Shown: positions 34,654 to 41,443 of the stretch, in pieces | How positions within the stretch are numbered: the first letter of the stretch is position 1 | Layout of the letters: the number at the start of each line of letters is the position of its first letter | Assembly (NCBI GenBank): GCA_947455025.1 | Contig: CANGLU010000018.1 | Coordinates: 1-41,443, forward strand | DNA from: Hyphomicrobiales bacterium | Lineage (GTDB): Bacteria > Pseudomonadota > Alphaproteobacteria > Rhizobiales > Beijerinckiaceae | Reading direction: 5' to 3' | Length of the DNA: 41,443 nucleotides | The notes under the pieces: generated by a model | The model's input: the letters and a program-made list of their open reading frames with translations, nothing else | The model's database searches: none | Told to the model about the DNA's origin: nothing | Made by a program: the position numbers and the translations under genes

Positions 34654-35021
34654 CCCCCTTCGGCGCCCGCTTACGGCAATTGCGCGAAGACCGCGGCCTT
34701 CGCTTGAAAGACATGGCGGAAGAATTAGGCGTGTCCGCCACCTATCTGTCGGCCTTAGAGCATGGCCGACGCTCCAAACCGAATTGGAGCTTCATTCAGC
34801 GCGTCATCCATTATTTCAACATCATCTGGGACGAGGCGGACGAGTTGCAGCGCCTCGCCGATGTATCGAACCCGAAGATTACGGTCGACACAGCGGGACT
34901 TCCGCCGAAAGCAACCGAGCTTGCCAATCGGCTCGCGCGTGACATCGGCACCCTCACCGAAGCCGATCTCGAGGCGTTGCTTGAAACGCTGGACGCGGCC
35001 CGCAAACGGTCCCGCACTTGA
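34650..35021 (+). CDS. XRE-family helix-turn-helix regulator
   Basis: A 123-residue protein with an N-terminal HTH of the Cro/CI type (about residues 6-62): RLRQLREDRGLRLKDMAEE, LGVSATYLSALEHGRR as helix-turn-helix, and a following hydrophobic helix. The C-terminal half is helical and has no recognised ligand domain. It overlaps the smr gene by 4 bp. The small size and operon position suggest it acts on a local or few targets, but none can be named. Confidence 0.88.
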   Translation: MTPFGARLRQLREDRGLRLKDMAEELGVSATYLSALEHGRRSKPNWSFIQRVIHYFNIIWDEADELQRLADVSNPKITVDTAGLPPKATELANRLARDIGTLTEADLEALLETLDAARKRSRT

Positions 35022-35073
35022 CGGCAGCCTCGCCCACTGTCAAACGGGCGCGCGTTTCTAATTGAGAGAAAGT

Positions 35074-35079
35074 ATGTGA
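35074..35079 (+). other. Start-stop element before the PfkB kinase gene
   Basis: ATGTGA is immediately followed by the ATG at 35080 in the same frame, with GAGAGAA upstream. A ribosome starting at the first ATG would terminate at once beside the true start. It may be chance. Confidence 0.35.
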
Positions 35080-36084
35080 ATGGCCAATCAATCCCATGAT
35101 GTTTTAGGCATCGGCAACGCCATCGTCGATGTGTTGGCCCACACGGAAGATGATTTCCTCATCGCCAACCAGCTCAATAAAGGCTCGATGCGGCTGATCG
35201 ACGAGCCGGAAGCCGAGCGGCTTTATGGCGCGATGGGCCCCGCGACCATTATTTCCGGCGGTTCCGCCGCCAACACCACCGTCGGCATCGCGTCGCTTGG
35301 TGGCAGTGCAGCTTTTATTGGTAAAATTCGCCAAGATGCGGTGGGCGATGTGTTCGCCCATGACATCCGCGCCATCGGCGTGCGGTTTGATACGCCGCGT
35401 TCGGTGGATGGCCCGGCAACGGCACGTAGTTTTATCCTCGTCACGCCCGATGGCGAGCGCACGATGAACACCTATCTCGGTGCCTGCCAATTGCTGAACC
35501 CCGACGATATTGACGAGGCCATCGTTGAAGCCTCCTCCATCACCTATCTCGAAGGTTATCTCTGGGATCCGCCGGATGCGAAAGAAGCTTTCCGGAAAGC
35601 CGCCGGCATTGCCCATCGCGCGGGCAATAAAGTCTCGATCACGTTATCCGATAGTTTCTGCGTTGATCGCTACCGCGATGAATTCCGCGAATTGCTGCGC
35701 GATAAAACCATCGACATTCTGTTTGCCAATGAGCACGAGCTCAAAAGCCTCTATGCGACGTCTGATTTCGACAGTGCGTTGGCGGCTTTGCGGCAAGAAG
35801 GCACGCTCGGTGTCGTCACCCGTTCCGAGCACGGCTCATTGGTTGTGACGCGTGAGGAAACAAAGGCTGTCAGCGCTTTCCCGATTGAAGCGCTGGTTGA
35901 TACAACGGGTGCGGGCGATCTCTTTGCAGCGGGTTTTCTGTTGGGCCTAGCGCGCGGCATTTCGCATGAAGATTGCGCGCGGATGGGGGCCTTGGCTGCA
36001 GCCGAAGTCATTCAACATTTGGGTGCTCGGCCGCAAACCAGCCTGAAAGATTTAGCGCTGCAAAACGGGCTTACAATTTCCTAA
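35080..36084 (+). CDS. PfkB-family sugar/nucleoside kinase (adenosine kinase-like)
   Basis: A 334-residue ribokinase-fold enzyme. PfkB signatures are present: [16 protein letters not shown] (about 62-77), GKIRQDAVG, and the anion hole with catalytic Asp [13 protein letters not shown] (about 273-285). The N-terminal [13 protein letters not shown] and the [10 protein letters not shown]-like segment fit the group commonly annotated as adenosine kinase in Rhizobiales, but inosine, ribose or another substrate cannot be ruled out. Its end overlaps the convergent coaA gene by 14 bp. Confidence 0.85.
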   Translation: MANQSHDVLGIGNAIVDVLAHTEDDFLIANQLNKGSMRLIDEPEAERLYGAMGPATIISGGSAANTTVGIASLGGSAAFIGKIRQDAVGDVFAHDIRAIGVRFDTPRSVDGPATARSFILVTPDGERTMNTYLGACQLLNPDDIDEAIVEASSITYLEGYLWDPPDAKEAFRKAAGIAHRAGNKVSITLSDSFCVDRYRDEFRELLRDKTIDILFANEHELKSLYATSDFDSALAALRQEGTLGVVTRSEHGSLVVTREETKAVSAFPIEALVDTTGAGDLFAAGFLLGLARGISHEDCARMGALAAAEVIQHLGARPQTSLKDLALQNGLTIS

Positions 36085-37060
36085 GCGCCACTTCGGTGAT
36101 GCTGTGATGCCCGCCTTTGGTCAAAATAAGGTCGGCGCGGGGACGCGTCGGCTCGATATTTTCGCGCAAATTGGTGAGATTGATCCGATGCCAAATATCG
36201 CGCGCCATGGCCTCGGCCGCGTCATCGCTTAATTCGGCATATTTGCGGAAGAAGCTGCGCGGGTCTCTGAAAGCGGTATCGCGCAACCGCATGAAGCGGT
36301 TGACATACCAGCGCTCAAGATCGTCTTCGGGTGCATCAAGATAGATCGAAAAATCAAAAAAATCCGAGACGAACGGAATAGGCTTGGATGATTTCGGCAG
36401 CCGGTTCGGCAACAATACATTCAGCCCTTCTACGATGAGAATATCAGGCCGATCGACGGTGATTTTTTCGCCTTTGACGACATCATAAACCAGATGCGAA
36501 TAAACGGGCGCTTCAACATGGTGCTTGCCCGCTTTGATATCCGATAAAAACCGGATCAAGGCCGTCCCATCATAGCTTTCCGGAAAGCCTTTACGCTCCA
36601 TCAAACCTGCGGCTTCAAGCTCGGCATTGGGCAGCAGAAACCCGTCAGTGGTTACCAATTCCACTTTTGGTGTGTTGGGCCAACGCGAGAGCAGCGCCTT
36701 CAAAACACGTGCGGTTGTTGATTTGCCAGCGCTCACCGAGCCTGCAAGGCCGATCACATAGGGCACCTTGCCATCTTCTGCCATCAAGAAGCGCTGCGTG
36801 GCTTTAAAAAGACCCTGCGTCGCCGCCACATACAGCGACAGCAAACGCGTCAGCGGCAGATAAATAGCAACCACTTCGTCGAGCGAAATCGGGTCGCTCA
36901 AGGATTGCAATTTTTGCAAATCATCCGCGGTCAAGGTCATCGGCGTATCGGCGCGCAATGCCGCCCATTCCTGACGCGAAAAAACGCGATAGGGCGATAG
37001 GGCTTCAGCCAGCGCATCGGCTTCCGCTTCATAGCTGAGATAATCGCCAATGCCGCTCAT
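36071..37060 (-). CDS. coaA: Pantothenate kinase, type I
   Basis: First step of coenzyme A synthesis, feedback-inhibited by CoA. The 329-residue protein has the P-loop GSVSAGKST (about 102-110), [10 protein letters not shown], and [11 protein letters not shown], all typical of E. coli-type CoaA. The C-terminal [18 protein letters not shown] is the expected kinase core end. The start ATG is 17 bp after the hisE stop codon; coaA-hisE-hisF-hisA-hisH is a standard Rhizobiales block. Confidence 0.95.
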   Translation of the reverse strand: MSGIGDYLSYEAEADALAEALSPYRVFSRQEWAALRADTPMTLTADDLQKLQSLSDPISLDEVVAIYLPLTRLLSLYVAATQGLFKATQRFLMAEDGKVPYVIGLAGSVSAGKSTTARVLKALLSRWPNTPKVELVTTDGFLLPNAELEAAGLMERKGFPESYDGTALIRFLSDIKAGKHHVEAPVYSHLVYDVVKGEKITVDRPDILIVEGLNVLLPNRLPKSSKPIPFVSDFFDFSIYLDAPEDDLERWYVNRFMRLRDTAFRDPRSFFRKYAELSDDAAEAMARDIWHRINLTNLRENIEPTRPRADLILTKGGHHSITEVALRKL

Positions 37061-37077
37061 CTGCGAAGAATCCGAAA

Positions 37078-37401
37078 TCAGGCTTGTGGCCGGGCGGCTT
37101 TTTCAGCCAAGCCCGTTTGCGCGGTGCGCCGTTTAAGTTCCGCCATTACCTCGTCGAGCGGAATATTCGCTGCTTTGAGCACGACGAGGAGATGATAAAA
37201 AACATCCGCACTTTCCGCAATCAAATGCTCGCGATCCCCCGATACAGCGGCTATCACGGCCTCAACCGCTTCCTCGCCAAGCTTTTTCGCCGAAACCGAC
37301 ATTCCGCGTTGAATGAGCTTGGCCGTATAGGATTCATCAGGCGAAGCCTTAGCCCGTTCAGCCACGATGCGTTCGAGATCGCTCAGCGAAAAATCAGCCA
37401 T
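37078..37401 (-). CDS. hisE: Phosphoribosyl-ATP pyrophosphatase
   Basis: Second step of histidine synthesis, hydrolysis of PR-ATP. The 107-residue all-helical protein shows the MazG-like metal motif K-x-x-E-E-x-x-E ([11 protein letters not shown]) followed by [13 protein letters not shown]. It stands alone and is not fused to HisI. Its start codon abuts the hisF stop codon with no gap, so translation is coupled. Confidence 0.95.
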   Translation of the reverse strand: MADFSLSDLERIVAERAKASPDESYTAKLIQRGMSVSAKKLGEEAVEAVIAAVSGDREHLIAESADVFYHLLVVLKAANIPLDEVMAELKRRTAQTGLAEKAARPQA

Positions 37402-38175
37402 TTAATCGATCCTTACGGGCAAGCCATTGGCGCGAAGCTTTTCTTTCGCTTCACGGATCGTGTGTTCCCCAAAATGGAAAATCGAGGCCGCCAAAACAGC
37501 ACTCGCGTGACCATCGCGGATCCCTTCCACCATATGGTCGAGCGAGCCGACGCCACCGGACGCAATCACCGGAATGGATACGGCATCGGCAATCGCGCGC
37601 GTCAGCGCAATATCATAGCCGATTTTGGTGCCGTCGCGGTCCATCGAGGTCAGCAAAATTTCACCTGCTCCCAACGCCGTTACTTCTTGGGCGTATTGGA
37701 CGGCATCAATGCCTGTTGGTTTGCGGCCGCCATGGGTGAAAATCTCCCAACGGTCGGGAGCGCCCTCGTTTGAAACCTTTTTGGCATCGACGGCCACCAC
37801 AATGCATTGCGTGCCGAATTTTTCCGCCGCGCGCCGCACAAAATCGCGGTCATTCACCGCCGCCGTCATGATCGAAACCTTATCCGCACCCGCCAGCAGC
37901 AAATTGCGAATATCGTCGATCGTCCGCACGCCGCCGCCAACCGTTAACGGCATAAAGCAAGCCTCGGCCGTTCGGCTCACCACATCCATTAACGTGCCAC
38001 GGTTTTCATGGCTGGCGGTAATGTCCAAAAAGCAAAGCTCGTCGGCGCCTGCTGCATCATAAGCAATGGCCGATTCAACCGGATCGCCCGCATCGCGCAA
38101 ATCGACAAATTGCACGCCTTTAACAACGCGCCCGTCTTTCACATCAAGGCATGGAATAACCCTGACCTTAAGCAT
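37402..38175 (-). CDS. hisF: Imidazole glycerol phosphate synthase subunit HisF
   Basis: Cyclase subunit that uses ammonia from HisH to form imidazole glycerol phosphate. The 257-residue (beta-alpha)8 protein has the catalytic Asp D11 in [11 protein letters not shown] and the second Asp in the [12 protein letters not shown] loop. Phosphate-binding GGVRT and ASGG are present. It overlaps hisA by 8 bp. Confidence 0.97.
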   Translation of the reverse strand: MLKVRVIPCLDVKDGRVVKGVQFVDLRDAGDPVESAIAYDAAGADELCFLDITASHENRGTLMDVVSRTAEACFMPLTVGGGVRTIDDIRNLLLAGADKVSIMTAAVNDRDFVRRAAEKFGTQCIVVAVDAKKVSNEGAPDRWEIFTHGGRKPTGIDAVQYAQEVTALGAGEILLTSMDRDGTKIGYDIALTRAIADAVSIPVIASGGVGSLDHMVEGIRDGHASAVLAASIFHFGEHTIREAKEKLRANGLPVRID

Positions 38176-38923
38176 GGACGCGCCCCTTGCTCGTACGGAT
38201 CAAGGTCAAAGCGTCCGTCGGATCAAGCCTGCCATCATAAAGCGCGCGACCGCTGATGGCACCCTCAAGCACAGCACAATCGGGTTGTGTCAGCCGCTGA
38301 ATATCTTCAATGGAAGCAAGCCCACCGGAGGCAATAACCGGAATGGTCAGCGCATTCGCCAAAGCGAGCGTTGATTCAATATTGAGGCCCTTTAACAGGC
38401 CGTCACGCGAAATATCCGTGTAAATAATGGCTGCAACGCCCGCGTCTTGAAAGCGTAAGCCTAATTCTTCCGCCGACATTTCCGAAAGGCTCGCCCACCC
38501 GTCAACGGCCACGCGGCCATCGCGCGCGTCAATCCCGACCGCCACCTGACCCGGAAACCGACGCGCTGCCTCGCGCACGAAAGAAGGGTCTTTTACCGCC
38601 GCCGTCCCAATAATCACGCGGCGAATGCCCGCTTCCAACCAGCCTTCAACGGTGCGGATATCGCGGATGCCGCCGCCCAATTGAATAGGCAGGCTAATCC
38701 GCTTCACAATCGCGCGAACAGCCTCGGCATTCACAGGCTTGCCGGCAAACGCACCGTCGAGATCCACAATATGCAGCCATTCAAACCCTTGCGCTTCAAA
38801 GCTCGCGGCTTGATCGGCAGGGTGATCGCTAAACACGGTGGCTTGCGCCATATCGCCTTGAATGAGACGAACGCAACGGCCTTCTTTGAGATCGATGGCA
38901 GGAAACAAAATCACGGACGCCAC
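38168..38923 (-). CDS. hisA: ProFAR isomerase HisA
   Basis: Phosphoribosylformimino-AICAR-phosphate isomerase, the step before HisF/HisH. The 251-residue half-barrel repeat protein has D11 in [23 protein letters not shown], and [11 protein letters not shown] with the second catalytic Asp. It overlaps hisH by 13 bp and hisF by 8 bp. Confidence 0.97.
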   Translation of the reverse strand: MASVILFPAIDLKEGRCVRLIQGDMAQATVFSDHPADQAASFEAQGFEWLHIVDLDGAFAGKPVNAEAVRAIVKRISLPIQLGGGIRDIRTVEGWLEAGIRRVIIGTAAVKDPSFVREAARRFPGQVAVGIDARDGRVAVDGWASLSEMSAEELGLRFQDAGVAAIIYTDISRDGLLKGLNIESTLALANALTIPVIASGGLASIEDIQRLTQPDCAVLEGAISGRALYDGRLDPTDALTLIRTSKGRVHA

Positions 38924-39564
38924 CTCAAAAAATTGGCAATCAAAGCAAGACCGAGTTTTTGACTTTTCTCGGGATGAAATTGGGTACCCGCCACCGTGCC
39001 CTTAGCCACTAAAGCGGTTATTTCCCCGCCATATTGGGTCGTGGCAACCACCGTGTCACGCGTTGAGGGCTGCAAATGGAAGGAATGGACAAAATAGGCA
39101 TGCCAGCCATCAGCACCGGTCGGAATTCCGGCCAATAGCGCATGGTCTTGGCCTTGATCGAGCGTATTCCACCCCATATGCGGAATTTTAAGCGCGGGAT
39201 CGTCCGGCACAATTTCCACAACATCGCCACCGATCCAACCGAGACCGGGGGTAGTCACATGCTCAAGCCCGCGATCGGCAAGCAATTGCATGCCGACGCA
39301 AATTCCTAAAAACGGCCGTCCTTTACCTTGGACAGCCTCGGTCATGGCCTCGACCATGCCGGGCACCGCGTCCAATCCCCGACGGCAATCGGCATAGGCA
39401 CCAACACCGGGCAGCACGATTCGGTCGGCCGCGCGAACAAGCTCAGGGTCGGACGTGACGATAATATCCCCGCCAATGCCCGATTCAGACGCAGCACGCT
39501 CAAACGCTTTATGGGCCGAGTGGAGATTACCCGAGCCGTAATCGATAATCGCAACGCTCATCAA
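38911..39564 (-). CDS. hisH: Imidazole glycerol phosphate synthase glutaminase HisH
   Basis: Class I glutamine amidotransferase that supplies ammonia to HisF. The 217-residue protein has the nucleophile C89 in GICVGMQLL and the His-Glu pair in FHPEKSQ near the C-terminus (about 197-203). The N-terminal [10 protein letters not shown] is typical. Its start overlaps the stop of the DUF2628 gene by 4 bp. Confidence 0.97.
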   Translation of the reverse strand: MMSVAIIDYGSGNLHSAHKAFERAASESGIGGDIIVTSDPELVRAADRIVLPGVGAYADCRRGLDAVPGMVEAMTEAVQGKGRPFLGICVGMQLLADRGLEHVTTPGLGWIGGDVVEIVPDDPALKIPHMGWNTLDQGQDHALLAGIPTGADGWHAYFVHSFHLQPSTRDTVVATTQYGGEITALVAKGTVAGTQFHPEKSQKLGLALIANFLRWRP

Positions 39565-40037
39565 TACGATCCCTGTTCGGGAAAAAGGCCAATCACGCCA
39601 TAGCTCCGCGGTGCGGGTTGGGGCGGAAGAACCGATGCTTCGGTTGGCCGTTGGGCCGCGGCCCGCTCGAAAAAGCGATATTCCGCGTCTTCTTTTGATT
39701 CCGCCTGCACAACATCGCTCAATTCATACCCGCGCCGTTCCAACGCTAGACAAAACCAATGCCGCGCTTCTAACCCGACAAACAGCATTTCCAAAACATC
39801 GGCCGCTGCAAGGGCAGCGGGCGATACGCCCAACCGATGGCTGAGCAACAGAAGCAACACGTCAAACGCCATTACCGCCAGCGCCCAGCGCCATACGCGA
39901 TGCCAAAGAAGCCAGAGCACGGGGAATAAAAATCCACCCCATGAAAACCCGTCGCGAACAAAGCGCGCTTTTTCAAACCGGGCATCGGTCGTCCCCGTTT
40001 GCAGTTTAGGAAGATAGACGGAAAAGAGCGCCATCAT
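39561..40037 (-). CDS. DUF2628 membrane protein in the his operon
   Basis: A 158-residue protein with three hydrophobic stretches between about residues 32 and 100 ([46 protein letters not shown]) and a charged, Pro-rich C-terminal tail. The aromatic and Trp-rich first half is the pattern of DUF2628. It lies between hisB and hisH, where related genes are found in Rhizobiales, with 4 bp overlap to hisH. No role in histidine synthesis is known to me and no catalytic residue is visible. Confidence 0.8.
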   Translation of the reverse strand: MMALFSVYLPKLQTGTTDARFEKARFVRDGFSWGGFLFPVLWLLWHRVWRWALAVMAFDVLLLLLSHRLGVSPAALAAADVLEMLFVGLEARHWFCLALERRGYELSDVVQAESKEDAEYRFFERAAAQRPTEASVLPPQPAPRSYGVIGLFPEQGSY

Positions 40038-40073
40038 GCGGTCCCGTTCAAATCAGTACATCAGCGAAAAAGC

Positions 40074-40661
40074 CTAGAGCGAACCCTTGGTCGATGGCAC
40101 GCGGCCTTCTTCGCGCGGATCAATGGCAACCGCACTGCGCAAGGCACGCGCCAGCCCCTTGAAGCAACTCTCGGCAATGTGATGCGCATTGTCACCATAC
40201 AGCGTTTCGACATGAAGCGTAACACCGGCATTGATGGCAAAGGCCTGGAACCATTCGCGCACGAGTTCGGTATCAAACTCGCCGATTTTTTCGCGCGCAA
40301 ATTCCGTCTTGAAAACAAGAAACGGGCGTCCGGAAACATCAACGGCGACGCGGCTTAAGGTCTCGTCCATCGGCAGATAGGAATGGGCATAGCGAGTGAT
40401 GCCCTTTTTATCGCCCAACGCCTGCTTGAAGGCCTGTCCGAGCGCAATGCCGATATCCTCAACCGAGTGATGTTGATCAATCTCCAGATCGCCTTTGCAG
40501 CTGACCGAGATATCAAACAGGGCATGGCGGGCCAAAAGCGTCAGCATATGATCCAGAAAACCAACACCGCTGGCAATCTTGGCTTCACCTGTTCCATCGA
40601 GCGCGACGCTCACCGCAATATCGGTTTCGCCGGTCTTCCGTTTGATGGCTGCTGACCTCAT
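40074..40661 (-). CDS. hisB: Imidazoleglycerol-phosphate dehydratase
   Basis: Mn-dependent dehydratase of histidine synthesis; monofunctional (no phosphatase domain). The 195-residue protein has [13 protein letters not shown] and [12 protein letters not shown], two of the metal-binding His motifs, and the C-terminal D-N-A-H-H-I-A-E. The first gene of the leftward histidine unit; it is 36 bp upstream of the DUF2628 gene and divergent from hslV. Confidence 0.96.
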   Translation of the reverse strand: MRSAAIKRKTGETDIAVSVALDGTGEAKIASGVGFLDHMLTLLARHALFDISVSCKGDLEIDQHHSVEDIGIALGQAFKQALGDKKGITRYAHSYLPMDETLSRVAVDVSGRPFLVFKTEFAREKIGEFDTELVREWFQAFAINAGVTLHVETLYGDNAHHIAESCFKGLARALRSAVAIDPREEGRVPSTKGSL

Positions 40662-40841
40662 CTCAATCCCACTCCTTCACCCAATCCATCGGATTACAAA
40701 ATGTCTCTAGCAAGTTGAGCCGACAGACGCCACCTGTGATATGCGAAAAGACGAAAGACGGCGAGTTTAGAATGAACGCTGTTTTGCGCCGCGCTTTCGT
40801 TTACGCTAGAGCCGTAAGCGGAGCAGCACTGGGAGCTTTCG
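40662..40841. promoter_or_regulatory. Divergent promoter spacer hisB-hslV
   Basis: A 180-bp spacer that must hold the promoters of both hisB and hslVU. I see short inverted repeats (AATCC-ATC-GGATT at 40683-40695; TTACG-N7-CGTAA at 40801-40817) but no convincing sigma-32 heat-shock promoter. Start sites cannot be assigned. Confidence 0.4.
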
Positions 40842-41402
40842 ATGATGCACGAAGAAGCCGATAAAAAATGGCGGGCGACCACCATTCTCATGGTTCGCAA
40901 GGGCGGACGCGTTGTCATCGGTGGCGATGGTCAGGTCAGCCTCGGCCCGACGATCATGAAGGGAAATGCCCGAAAAGTGCGTCGTTTGGGCAAAGGAGAG
41001 GTCATTTCCGGCTTTGCGGGTGCAACCGCTGATGCGTTTACGCTGTTTGAGCGGCTTGAATCGAAATTGGAACAATATCCCGGCCAATTGATGCGCGCTT
41101 GCGTCGAGCTCGCCAAAGATTGGCGGACCGATCGGTATCTGCGCCGCCTTGAGGCGATGATGCTGGTAGCTGACAAAAATGTCGGGTTGATTTTATCGGG
41201 CACTGGCGATGTTCTGGAACCCGAGACGGGCGTGATGGGCATTGGCTCGGGTGGAAATTATGCCTTGGCCGCTGCACGCGCCTTGATCGATACGGATCTG
41301 GACGCCGAAGCCATTGTGCGTAAGAGTATGGGTATTGCTGCTGATATTTGCGTTTATACCAATCATTCATTGACCATTGAATCGCTCGATACCGTAGAGT
41401 GA
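40842..41402 (+). CDS. hslV: ATP-dependent protease peptidase subunit HslV
   Basis: Proteasome-like threonine protease subunit of HslUV. The 186-residue protein has a short propeptide ending before T13 ([12 protein letters not shown]), the catalytic N-terminal Thr after processing. [22 protein letters not shown] is the family core, and the Lys at the K-x-R-R site is kept. GGGAG at 40831-40835 precedes ATG 40842 (a second ATG follows immediately). Confidence 0.97.
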   Translation: MMHEEADKKWRATTILMVRKGGRVVIGGDGQVSLGPTIMKGNARKVRRLGKGEVISGFAGATADAFTLFERLESKLEQYPGQLMRACVELAKDWRTDRYLRRLEAMMLVADKNVGLILSGTGDVLEPETGVMGIGSGGNYALAAARALIDTDLDAEAIVRKSMGIAADICVYTNHSLTIESLDTVE

Positions 41403-41407
41403 ACCTG

Positions 41408-41443
41408 ATGACCGATTTTTCTCCCCGCGAGATCGTTTCCGAA
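41408..41443 (+). CDS. hslU: HslU ATPase subunit, N-terminal fragment
   Basis: Twelve codons (MTDFSPREIVSE) that match the N-terminus of HslU, the AAA+ unfoldase of HslUV, and begin 5 bp after hslV. The rest is off the right edge. Confidence 0.88.
   Translation, partial: MTDFSPREIVSE

Noticed and set aside
40801-40817. TTACG-N7-CGTAA near hslV as a heat-shock operator
   Set aside because: It does not match CIRCE or a sigma-32 promoter; arms are only 5 bp, so no regulatory role is claimed.

Overview
The window is a gene-dense stretch (about 48 protein genes, almost no spacer) of an alphaproteobacterial chromosome around its replication origin. The gene order leuS-lptE-holA / parB-parA-rsmG-mnmG-mnmE-rho-hemJ-hemE / origin / ppsR-maf-aroE-coaE-dnaQ is the classic origin neighbourhood of this class. 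The surrounding blocks (ftsK-lolA-xthA, secB/timA-mltA-smr-xre, coaA-hisEFAH-hisB/hslVU), together with CtrA-type and GANTC sites, suggest Hyphomicrobiales (Rhizobiales) or a close relative. I assign the order by recalled gene order and protein family, not by a database search.

Layout. 1-5.1 kb: end of hisC, tyrA-type dehydrogenase, DUF2125, chaC, ubiH and tesB. 5.1-7.2 kb: glnK-amtB behind a sigma-54-like promoter, closed by two GC-rich hairpins. 7.2-11.4 kb: ftsK (with an upstream CtrA box), lolA, xthA. 11.4-14.5 kb: a stand-alone cyclic-nucleotide-binding protein, an OmpR-type regulator with a degenerate receiver, a YkuD protein, a HAD phosphatase and yggS. 14.6-27.5 kb: leuS, lptE, holA, then the leftward block parB to hemE. 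27.55-27.93 kb: the only gene-free gap over 300 bp, read here as oriC. 27.9-31.6 kb: rightward ppsR, maf, aroE, coaE, dnaQ. 31.6-36.1 kb: secB, timA, mltA, smr, xre, a PfkB kinase. 36.1-40.7 kb: leftward coaA and histidine genes. 40.8 kb to the end: hslV and the first codons of hslU.

How it works together. Genes next to the proposed origin point away from it on both sides, as expected for co-orientation with replication. Two perfect 16-bp parS palindromes lie 4-7 kb to its left, one inside rsmG and one spanning the start of mnmG, beside parA and parB, so the window holds a complete origin and segregation module. A full-consensus CtrA box (TTAA-N7-TTAA) carrying a GATTC methylation site in its spacer lies at the hemE edge of the origin, and a second full CtrA box precedes ftsK. 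This ties replication start and the division translocase to the same candidate regulator.

I see no CRISPR array, prophage, insertion sequence, toxin-antitoxin pair, rRNA or tRNA, and nothing I would call a wholly new system. The observations most worth a second look are the regulatory architecture of oriC, the CtrA box at ftsK, the CNB/pseudo-receiver pair, and the fact that all seven convergent gene pairs end within 12 bp of each other or overlap.
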